Part shown: positions 6,444 to 16,300 of the stretch, in pieces
Layout: every line of letters starts with the position of its first letter
Numbering within the stretch: the stretch's first letter is position 1
Source of the DNA: Protula sp. h YS-2021
Lineage: Eukaryota; Annelida; Polychaeta; Sabellida; Serpulidae
Length of the DNA: 64,000 bases
Assembly (NCBI GenBank): GCA_949752745.1
Contig: OX457024.1
Coordinates: 47,372,490 to 47,436,489 of the forward strand
Direction of reading: 5' to 3'
Position numbers and translations under genes: made by a program
The notes under the pieces: generated by a model
Databases searched by the model: none
What the model saw: only the letters and a program-made list of their open reading frames with translations
What the model was told of the DNA's origin: nothing

Positions 6444-6594
6444 CAGTGGCTCTCTCATCCACTTTTCCGTTGCTATGCAGTGGCTCTCTCATCCACTTTT
6501 TGGTATCCATGCAGTGGCTCTCTCATCCACTTTTTGGTATCCATGCAGTGGCTCTCTCATCCACTTTTTGGTATCCATGCAGTGGCTCTCTCAT
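6444..6594. repeat. 34-bp tandem repeats, probable subterminal repeat of the Polinton-like element (copy 1)
   Basis: Units starting CAGTGGCTCTCTCATCCACT begin at 6444, 6478, 6512, 6546 and 6580; the first carries a variant second half and the last is cut after about 15 bp. After 6594 the sequence becomes ordinary AT-rich flank. Short tandem repeats inside terminal inverted repeats are common in Polintons, so this may mark the element's right end. The copy in the duplicated unit is at 12102-12252. Confidence 0.7.
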
Positions 6595-7691
6595 TATATA
6601 ACTACTTACATAGTAACCATAAGATTTTAAGCATGATTTTAAAACGAATATTTTGTAGAAATGATTAGACGTTATCCATACTGAAGGGCGCCCGCAACCT
6701 GTTCCTTGAAATGTATGTTCATGAGATTGCATTTTGGCAGAAAAGGACCAGATGCTAGAGAACCTATTAAATGTATTTTTGTCATCAATGTTATAAATAT
6801 GAGTAACAACTCATTCCTATAAACCTGGAAGCTTAGTTGGTGAGCAGAAGAACGATTCTTTTTAAAATAATAATGGTAGATATTGGCCAGATCTATGAAA
6901 CATCCATTAAAATAATTACAGTAAAGATAAAGAAACAAAGGGTTAAGTACTTTATAATTCATTTTCAAGTGATCGAAGCAAGCTAGGGAGTGTAAATTGC
7001 ATGATGCGTCTGTTTTTCTTTTGGTGATGACATATAGTGATGATATCTATTTTTGAGCATTCTTCTGCAAAATCAAATTTTTGTGACAATGCTGATATTT
7101 CTAGTTGTCATTGGGTTGCATTGGAGGAGGTATTGAAAATTGTTCAATATTGCCGACTAAAACATCGCGGATTGACGCAAATATACCGTGCATATTTCAA
7201 ACAAAACTGATGTAAATCAACAATGTCTGGCTCCTTATTTAATAGTCTGCTGCAGAAGTAATAATAACGATTGTGTCTGTATCCAGACACGGGTGTCGCC
7301 AAGCATTTGTCGATGACCCAAAAGAAATGTTGGTAAATATTATGAGATTGTCCTCTAAAAACCGATATGCTAAAAGAAATTGGACTGAAGTAATCTGCGT
7401 ACAGAAATAGATGTGTCATATTAATGCGCTGAAAATAACTTTCTTAATATGCAGAAATTATGAGCGTAAGTATAATATATATAAAGTAGTTTATGGCGTT
7501 TTCGTAAATTAAATAATTTAAAGTTGTTGAGGAGTGACATGTACATTTATTGTTACAGAACTACTTTATTTTGTTTCTAGATGCCCCTGAACATTTAGCG
7601 TTGTTTTGGGTAAAGCGGTTCGCGGTGCCTGCAGCCGTTACCGTATATTTTGTTTTGTTTGTTTGTCAGTAAAATTTGAAATACTATAATA

Positions 7692-10284
7692 ATGGCGGAA
7701 GAAACTGATCAAACAAATAATTCCGGCGAAGGTGAAGGCATCAGCAAAGAAAACACAGAGGTGGAAGCTGGCGAATCGCAGGAAGAACAGGTTTTGTCAG
7801 ACGAAGCACAATCACTGAAGGAAGAACTTGAAAAGATTAAAGTTGAACCTCCTAAAATAGAAATGTATGATTTTGCTGTAATGTCGAATCCCTTAGGGTT
7901 TACTGTCTAGTTTTTTTTCACGCTAATTGTATGGGTCCTAGGTGAAAACCAAATCACACTTTGGGCGTCACGAATAACATGCGCAAAAATGTCTGCGTTT
8001 TGATTGCGAATTGAGTGAATGAAAATGAAAAAAAATGATAGAGAAATTTCGCCTTAGCGTCGAATTTCTCTGCACCAAAGAACAGTCGTGTTGTAGCAGC
8101 CCGTATGCTATTTTAAAATCTTTCTAACAGTGCTGAATTTCAATTTCTCATATTTTCTAAACATGACATTTCCACATTTATTTGTTTATCCGGTTCCTTC
8201 GCTTTATTCGAAACGCCTAAAGTGTGATTAAGCGTGTAAGCCCATTTTTTAAAATATATTCCGTGAAAGTAGTGATGGGTGGGTGAGTGGAAATCTAAGA
8301 CCTAACGAAAGGTTCTCCGTATACACATAATTTTGCCTCGTCACACTTTGTCAGTGTTTTGTATATGAGGACTAACTAATTGCAATTAGAGGGAAGTACA
8401 TTTGAGCACTTGAACATTTTGATACGTTATTGTAACTTAACGTTTATTGCAATTTTAAATGGCTCTAAGATAATGCAATCGGAAAAAAAACTTGCTAGAA
8501 AACGAAAGGTACATTATAAGAGACATCTAAAGAAGGGGAAAGCTCATAAGCGTTTTTAAGCCCTTAAAAACTTTAAATTGAGGGGGGGGGGGTTTGCTGG
8601 TGTGCAAAACTGGAGGGGGGAGCTTTTTAACGCGTACTGGTTGTATATTTTAGAGAAACCATAAGCATAGCTAGAGTCTCTTGGTTCTCGAAGATTACTT
8701 CAGTGTCAATCTATCATTGGACGAACAAAAATCGATCAGGTCAGAAATTCTCCAGCAACTTATATCGACTAGGTTGAGGGAGATTCGAGTTCGCATTGAT
8801 GTATCGCTTGCTTAGCAAAGACTCTGTCGATGTTTCAGCGATCCAAGTGACGTGTTTGATCCAGCAGAGTTTCCTTCTTCATACAAGGAAAACCTCCCGA
8901 AAGAAAAGTTAGTGCTCGCTTTCGCGGAGAACTTCCGGAGGCAGTATGTCTATTTGTACAGGGATAGGAAGCCTTTGTTTCTAAATCCAGTAAATGAATG
9001 TGGTGTAGAGGTAAGGACAACTTTTTAGCCTATTTTAACTCGTACAGTGACCATAAAGCCAATATTTTTTCTTTTGGCGTTGGAGATGTTGCTGTGTGCT
9101 TTTATATGGTATAATTTATGAACATTTTAGTAGACGTTTTTGTCGAAACTTATGTGTGTTTGTTGAAATCAAAGTGAAACAGTCGGATCTGCTTTAAAGC
9201 GCAATTTTTGATGTAAGTCCTATAGAGCTGTCTGGCGAGAGTAATCCTTGCCGACAAGTTAATAAATTCATTCATTTTTTTTCACCATATTCCATTATGT
9301 TCTGTTGTTTTTATGATGTTCAAATTTGGCCATCTCGGTAAAGAAGTATCGTAGCATTTAAATATGAGATTTTTTTTTTCGCTGCAGAAATTTGTATGCA
9401 CTACAATACGGCCCACGCAGTTGCCGTATAAAGAGGTATACAACTGGGATGGCGCGGCGGAATTTGTGGCAGATTACCTCAATTTCACACCCCTCGATCC
9501 ACCACATGACTTGGTAAGTACAAGGGAATCTTTCATTTTAGGCTGGATATTAAATGTTTGAAATTTTCAATTTGTGTGTCAGAGCTATTGTTGCTGAGCT
9601 GAAAGTGTTAATTCAAGAGTTGTCAGGTATGAAACAAACGAAGTGCTGTACAGCGAACAGTTTCTGCCGGTATTTAATCGTTTAGTTTTAACTTAATCAG
9701 CTGTTGTTTTACATACAAACACATGACATTTTCAGCCATCGAGGTTGTTGTCCCCAACGACCGTACTGAAGAGGCAGAAGGGGAACTGTTTTGAGTACAG
9801 CACGCTCTTGTGTTCGCTCCTCATCGCCGCTGGTTACGATGCTTATGTTGTCAGTGGGTAAGTTCTTTCTTTGCATAAAGGCAAGTATTAGATTGAAGGG
9901 GGCAGAACAACATTTTTTTAATTTCTTGAAACAAATAGTTTTTCTTTGTGCTGTTTTCTAAAGCGAACTACTCCCCGGTTTTTAGGTTACCCCCCCCCCC
10001 CCTCCGCACTATTTTTTCCTGAACCACCACCAAAAAGAGGGTTTGAAGGAGGAAGTTCCCACAACACTGGTTTGGAATGGACGCACATAAATTTGATAGG
10101 TGTGTGCGTGAAGTACCGTGTTCTCACTGGGAGCTGTCGGATTAGTATGTAGTAATTTTCACAGAATTTTGAAACTTGGCTGCTTACTTGTTTTCCTCTG
10201 TTACGTTTTAGGTATGCAACGAGAGAGACTTGTCTTATGGACGAAACGAGAGAAATCTGCCCCATGCTCCGGAAGAAAGAAGAG
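7692..10284 (+). pseudogene. DRC7 exons 1-5, upstream duplicate (truncated gene)
   Basis: These exons duplicate the start of DRC7: ATG at 7692 with exon 1 to about 7877, exon 2 about 8816-9010 (or from 8839), exon 3 9388-9513, exon 4 9736-9857 and exon 5 10212-10284. Splice sites are intact and no stop interrupts the frame. After exon 5 the unit ends at 10840 and runs into RING copy 2, so exons 6-17 are missing from this copy. A transcript from this promoter could still reach the full gene by splicing into copy 2 exons, but repeating exons 1-5 would change the protein. One residue differs from copy 2 (K here, Q there, in exon 1). It is best treated as a partial duplicate unless long reads show otherwise. 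Confidence 0.8.
7951..8235. repeat. Dispersed repeat in DRC7 intron 1 (copy 1), related to one in the cofilin intron
   Basis: The block from AAATCACACTTTGGGCG to TTCGAAACGCCTAAAGTGTG resembles 62930-63656 at both ends and in order (including AATGATAGAGAAATTTCGCC and CAGTCGT). It lacks the 0.4-kb MITE that splits the latter. The duplicate in unit copy 2 is at about 13609-13893. Confidence 0.6.
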
Positions 10285-10910
10285 GTTGTTAAAATTTGCC
10301 TGTCTATTGCTTTTTAACCGATACGAGCAATACGGAGAAACTGCACTGATTCCTCATTGGAGAAGGGTTCGCAATTCAAAAAGATATTCTGTTTCGGTTA
10401 TCGCACTTTTTTGTCGTTTGTTGACCATGGTCAGCGACATTTACAAAGTGAAAAATTGGAATTCTAAGAAAGACTTATCCGAATCATTAAAAAATTGTGA
10501 AAATTTGGTAAAAATTAGCATTCATACAACTTTGTCCTCGTGATGGAATCTCGTGTTCCTACTGTATCTCCGAACCTATAGGTTGATTTTTTTTTTTAAA
10601 TTTGACACACGGATAGAGCAAATATTGCAGGTGTGCTGCGTCGTATTTTTGTCAAAGTGTCAGGATTTTGAAATTTGATAAACTTTGCGTTTTGATATAA
10701 TTTTGTATGTGGCCAGGCTGTGTCTCCAAAACTATTCTTCTGATTTTTTTTTATTTTCACACACTGATAAAACAGATATTACAAATTACCGAAATAACTT
10801 TTTTTAAATATGAAACTTTGCTTTTGTCGAAATTTAAAAATGGTCTGACGTCGATCGGCTGCAGAGTATATAATACCCTCCGCGCCTCTCCAACTTTTAC
10901 CATCATCATC

Positions 10911-11465
10911 ATGGAGCTCTCTTTCCATTTGCATTGCGAGAAGCGTATTAAATCAGTTGATAAGTGTGAATTTGAACCACAGCGCCTGCGGGAAACAACG
11001 TACAGAAAACACTTTGCACAGATGCTGCCTGACCCGAAGAATATTGAAGTGGTTAGCATACCGGTTACATTTAACCGCAGCATCACGATGGGAAAGCGGA
11101 TCGAAAACATTGAGGATGGCAAATTCAACCACGCATACATGAGGACGTATATGCTGGGAGAACAGATACCAACTACCATCGAGGAGGAAGAATACCCGGA
11201 ATGGGCAGAGTACTTCCTGAGACGCGATTTTGCGACCTGCCCCGGATGCAATGTGTTTATGTTATATGACAAGAGTATAGCTCTGGAGTGTGGACACACA
11301 GCTTGCCTCCATTGCTCTCTGATGGCAGCTTTTCTAGAAGCTATTGAAGGCCACTACACCATGAATTGCCTGACCTGTGGAATCAACTCTGACATTTTCC
11401 TGTTTGGCTCTCAACAGATGGTACAATGTGGCAGGGAGACTCGTGATATCATCAAGTACAAGTGA
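10911..11465 (+). CDS. RING-HC finger protein, copy 2
   Basis: The protein and coding sequence match those at 5252-5806, with the same TATATAAT box at 10867-10874 and the same AATAAA at the stop. The frame happens to stay open upstream across the duplication junction to 10707. Since the TATA box lies inside that extension, the ATG at 10911 remains the likely start. This copy has lost the GC-rich repeat block that precedes copy 1. It now sits downstream of the duplicated DRC7 exons 1-5 and upstream of the complete DRC7 gene, in the same direction. A difference in expression between the copies is therefore plausible. Confidence 0.82.
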   Translation: MELSFHLHCEKRIKSVDKCEFEPQRLRETTYRKHFAQMLPDPKNIEVVSIPVTFNRSITMGKRIENIEDGKFNHAYMRTYMLGEQIPTTIEEEEYPEWAEYFLRRDFATCPGCNVFMLYDKSIALECGHTACLHCSLMAAFLEAIEGHYTMNCLTCGINSDIFLFGSQQMVQCGRETRDIIKYK

Positions 11466-12101
11466 AATAAACACACGTAAAACAATGCGGAGTGTGGAAA
11501 AAACAATGGTGACTGAAAATCATTAGTATTTAACTTTAGTGGTTTAACTTTAGTGTTTTTTTAACGTTTAACTTTTAACTTTTAGTGTTTTAGTGTTTTT
11601 TTTTTAACGTTTAACTTTTAACTTTTAGTGTTTTAGTATTTTTTTTTAACGTTTAACTTTTAACTTTAGTGTTTTAGTGTTTTAGTGTTTTAGTGTTTTA
11701 ATAGCATATTTCGAATGTATATATGAAAGCATATGAATATATGAATATATGAATATGAAATAGTTGTAAATAAAATGTTTTTTTTTTTTAAACTTCAAAG
11801 AGCTCTTTTCTCTCGCTGCCACGCTGTAGTTTAACTACAGTAACTTTCGTAGTCCGTCCGCGTATAAAAGGGGAGGGGAGAACATCAGAACAGTTGGTGG
11901 TAGCAGCAGCGAATGTGTGGGATATGCTTTAAAAAAAAAAAAAACTTAAAAAAAAAAAAAAAACCGTCTCCCCGCCTTTCTTTCAAGGCGTGGCAACGTT
12001 TCACCGGAAACACCTTTCTTTCACTCGCAATCCTTCCAACTGCATCAAATGACGTTTTCTTTCGTCATCCACTTTCGCTCCCTTTTCGCACACAAAAAGT
12101 G

Positions 12102-12252
12102 CAGTGGCTCTCTCATCCACTTTTCCGTTGCTATGCAGTGGCTCTCTCATCCACTTTTTGGTATCCATGCAGTGGCTCTCTCATCCACTTTTTGGTATCC
12201 ATGCAGTGGCTCTCTCATCCACTTTTTGGTATCCATGCAGTGGCTCTCTCAT
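12102..12252. repeat. 34-bp tandem repeats, copy in duplicated unit 2
   Basis: This is the same five-unit array as at 6444-6594, with the same variant first unit and truncated last unit. Confidence 0.7.
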
Positions 12253-13349
12253 TATATAACTACTTACATAGTAACCATAAGATTTTAAGCATGATTTTAA
12301 AACGAATATTTTGTAGAAATGATTAGACGTTATCCATACTGAAGGGCGCCCGCAACCTGTTCCTTGAAATGTATGTTCATGAGATTGCATTTTGGCAGAA
12401 AAGGACCAGATGCTAGAGAACCTATTAAATGTATTTTTGTCATCAATGTTATAAATATGAGTAACAACTCATTCCTATAAACCTGGAAGCTTAGTTGGTG
12501 AGCAGAAGAACGATTCTTTTTAAAATAATAATGGTAGATATTGGCCAGATCTATGAAACATCCATTAAAATAATTACAGTAAAGATAAAGAAACAAAGGG
12601 TTAAGTACTTTATAATTCATTTTCAAGTGATCGAAGCAAGCTAGGGAGTGTAAATTGCATGATGCGTCTGTTTTTCTTTTGGTGATGACATATAGTGATG
12701 ATATCTATTTTTGAGCATTCTTCTGCAAAATCAAATTTTTGTGACAATGCTGATATTTCTAGTTGTCATTGGGTTGCATTGGAGGAGGTATTGAAAATTG
12801 TTCAATATTGCCGACTAAAACATCGCGGATTGACGCAAATATACCGTGCATATTTCAAACAAAACTGATGTAAATCAACAATGTCTGGCTCCTTATTTAA
12901 TAGTCTGCTGCAGAAGTAATAATAACGATTGTGTCTGTATCCAGACACGGGTGTCGCCAAGCATTTGTCGATGACCCAAAAGAAATGTTGGTAAATATTA
13001 TGAGATTGTCCTCTAAAAACCGATATGCTAAAAGAAATTGGACTGAAGTAATCTGCGTACAGAAATAGATGTGTCATATTAATGCGCTGAAAATAACTTT
13101 CTTAATATGCAGAAATTATGAGCGTAAGTATAATATATATAAAGTAGTTTATGGCGTTTTCGTAAATTAAATAATTTAAAGTTGTTGAGGAGTGACATGT
13201 ACATTTATTGTTACAGAACTACTTTATTTTGTTTCTAGATGCCCCTGAACATTTAGCGTTGTTTTGGGTAAAGCGGTTCGCGGTGCCTGCAGCCGTTACC
13301 GTATATTTTGTTTTGTTTGTTTGTCAGTAAAATTTGAAATACTATAATA

Positions 13350-16300
13350 ATGGCGGAAGAAACTGATCAAACAAATAATTCCGGCGAAGGTGAAGGCATC
13401 AGCAAAGAAAACACAGAGGTGGAAGCTGGCGAATCGCAGGAAGAACAGGTTTTGTCAGACGAAGCACAATCACTGAAGGAAGAACTTGAAAAGATTCAAG
13501 TTGAACCTCCTAAAATAGAAATGTATGATTTTGCTGTAATGTCGAATCCCTTAGGGTTTACTGTCTAGTTTTTTTTCACGCTAATTGTATGGGTCCTAGG
13601 TGAAAACCAAATCACACTTTGGGCGTCACGAATAACATGCGCAAAAATGTCTGCGTTTTGATTGCGAATTGAGTGAATGAAAATGAAAAAAAATGATAGA
13701 GAAATTTCGCCTTAGCGTCGAATTTCTCTGCACCAAAGAACAGTCGTGTTGTAGCAGCCCGTATGCTATTTTAAAATCTTTCTAACAGTGCTGAATTTCA
13801 ATTTCTCATATTTTCTAAACATGACATTTCCACATTTATTTGTTTATCCGGTTCCTTCGCTTTATTCGAAACGCCTAAAGTGTGATTAAGCGTGTAAGCC
13901 CATTTTTTAAAATATATTCCGTGAAAGTAGTGATGGGTGGGTGAGTGGAAATCTAAGACCTAACGAAAGGTTCTCCGTATACACATAATTTTGCCTCGTC
14001 ACACTTTGTCAGTGTTTTGTATATGAGGACTAACTAATTGCAATTAGAGGGAAGTACATTTGAGCACTTGAACATTTTGATACGTTATTGTAACTTAACG
14101 TTTATTGCAATTTTAAATGGCTCTAAGATAATGCAATCGGAAAAAAAACTTGCTAGAAAACGAAAGGTACATTATAAGAGACATCTAAAGAAGGGGAAAG
14201 CTCATAAGCGTTTTTAAGCCCTTAAAAACTTTAAATTGAGGGGGGGGGGGGGGGTTTGCTGGTGTGCAAAACTGGAGGGGGGAGCTTTTTAACGCGTACT
14301 GGTTGTATATTTTAGAGAAACCATAAGCATAGCTAGAGTCTCTTGGTTCTCGAAGATTACTTCAGTGTCAATCTATCATTGGACGAACAAAAATCGATCA
14401 GGTCAGAAATTCTCCAGCAACTTATATCGACTAGGTTGAGGGAGATTCGAGTTCGCATTGATGTATCGCTTGCTTAGCAAAGACTCTGTCGATGTTTCAG
14501 CGATCCAAGTGACGTGTTTGATCCAGCAGAGTTTCCTTCTTCATACAAGGAAAACCTCCCGAAAGAAAAGTTAGTGCTCGCTTTCGCGGAGAACTTCCGG
14601 AGGCAGTATGTCTATTTGTACAGGGATAGGAAGCCTTTGTTTCTAAATCCAGTAAATGAATGTGGTGTAGAGGTAAGGACAACTTTTTAGCCTATTTTAA
14701 CTCGTACAGTGACCATAAAGCCAATATTTTTTCTTTTGGCGTTGGAGATGTTGCTGTGTGCTTTTATATGGTATAATTTATGAACATTTTAGTAGACGTT
14801 TTTGTCGAAACTTATGTGTGTTTGTTGAAATCAAAGTGAAACAGTCGGATCTGCTTTAAAGCGCAATTTTTGATGTAAGTCCTATAGAGCTGTCTGGCGA
14901 GAGTAATCCTTGCCGACAAGTTAATAAATTCATTCATTTTTTTTCACCATATTCCATTATGTTCTGTTGTTTTTATGATGTTCAAATTTGGTCATCTCGG
15001 TAAAGAAGTATCGTAGCATTTAAATATGAGATTTTTTTTTTTCGCTGCAGAAATTTGTATGCACTACAATACGGCCCACGCAGTTGCCGTATAAAGAGGT
15101 ATACAACTGGGATGGCGCGGCGGAATTTGTGGCAGATTACCTCAATTTCACACCCCTCGATCCACCACATGACTTGGTAAGTACAAGGGAATCTTTCATT
15201 TTAGGCTGGATATTAAATGTTTGAAATTTTCAATTTGTGTGTCAGAGCTATTGTTGCTGAGCTGAAAGTGTTAATTCAAGAGTTGTCAGGTATGAAACAA
15301 ACGAAGTGCTGTACAGCGAACAGTTTCTGCCGGTATTTAATCGTTTAGTTTTAACTTAATCAGCTGTTGTTTTACATACAAACACATGACATTTTCAGCC
15401 ATCGAGGTTGTTGTCCCCAACGACCGTACTGAAGAGGCAGAAGGGGAACTGTTTTGAGTACAGCACGCTCTTGTGTTCGCTCCTCATCGCCGCTGGTTAC
15501 GATGCTTATGTTGTCAGTGGGTAAGTTCTTTCTTTGCATAAAGGCAAGTATTAGATTGAAGGGGGCAGAACAACATTTTTTTAATTTCTTGAAACAAATA
15601 GTTTTTCTTTGTGCTGTTTTCTAAAGCGAACTACTCCCCGGTTTTTAGGTTACCCCCCCCCCCCCCCCCCTCCGCACTATTTTTTCCTGAACCACCACCA
15701 AAAAGAGGGTTTGAAGGAGGAAGTTCCCACAACACTGGTTTGGAATGGACGCACATAAATTTGACAGGTGTGTGCGTGAAGTACCGTGTTCTCACTGGGA
15801 GCTGTCGGATTAGTATGTAGTAATTTTCACAGAATTTTGAAACTTGGCTGCTTACTTGTTTTCCTCTGTTACGTTTTAGGTATGCAACGAGAGAGACTTG
15901 TCTTATGGACGAAACGAGAGAAATCTGCCCCATGCTCCGGAAGAAAGAAGAGGTTGTTAAAATTTGCCTGTCTATTGCTTTTTAACCGATACGAGCAATA
16001 CGGAGAAACTGCACTGATTCCTCATTGGAGAAGGGTTCGCAATTCAAAAAGATATTCTGTTTCGGTTATCGCACTTTTTTGTCGTTTGTTGACCATGGTC
16101 AGCGACATTTACAAAGTGAAAAATTGGAATTCTAAGAAAGACTTATCCGAATCATTAAAAAATTGTGAAAATTTGGTAAAAATTAGCATTCATACAACTT
16201 TGTCCTCGTGATGGAATCTCGTGTTCCTACTGTATCTCCGAACCTATAGGTTGATTTTTTTTTTTAAATTTGACACACGGATAGAGCAAATATTGCAGGT

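Larger units (their letters stand above)
1..6594. mobile_element. Polinton/Maverick (adintovirus-like) element, integrase-proximal end, left part outside window
   Basis: The stretch is compact and mostly coding, unlike the rest of the window. It begins inside a Polinton-type integrase. Five of the accessory ORFs that follow lie on the same strand with gaps of about 30 to 145 bp. TATA boxes next to G runs precede several of them. A plus-strand RING gene faces away across a GC-rich repeat block, and 34-bp tandem repeats of the kind found inside Polinton termini close the right side. No polymerase B, capsid or packaging gene is visible; these would lie left of the window if the element is complete. 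The right boundary is placed at the last 34-bp repeat by inference. The other terminal repeat and the 6-bp target duplication expected for Polintons could not be checked. Confidence 0.72.
5182..10840 (+). repeat. Tandem duplication, unit copy 1 (5,659 bp)
   Basis: The unit begins at TGGTCTGACGTCGATCGGC, 26 bp upstream of the RING TATA box, and ends in TTGTCGAAATTTAAAAA inside DRC7 intron 5. It contains the RING gene, the Polinton right end, the DRC7 upstream region and DRC7 exons 1-5. The next base starts the same sequence again. Differences from copy 2 are a few single-base changes (for example 7839 A versus 13497 C) and homopolymer length changes. Confidence 0.95.

Noticed and set aside
6444..6594. 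CRISPR-like 34-bp repeats
   Set aside because: There are no spacers between units; tandem array.
1..6594. Bacterial contamination or prophage explanation for the integrase and NADAR genes
   Set aside because: TATA boxes, AATAAA signals, candidate splice sites and direct linkage through the duplication to DRC7 exons indicate a eukaryotic element.
6258..6668. 136-aa plus-strand ORF after a TATA box
   Set aside because: It starts at GTG, runs through two A homopolymers whose lengths differ in the duplicate copy, and then repeats the 34-bp units; no domain is seen.
10707..10910. 68-residue N-terminal extension of RING copy 2
   Set aside because: It crosses the duplication junction and its own TATA box; copy 1 lacks it.
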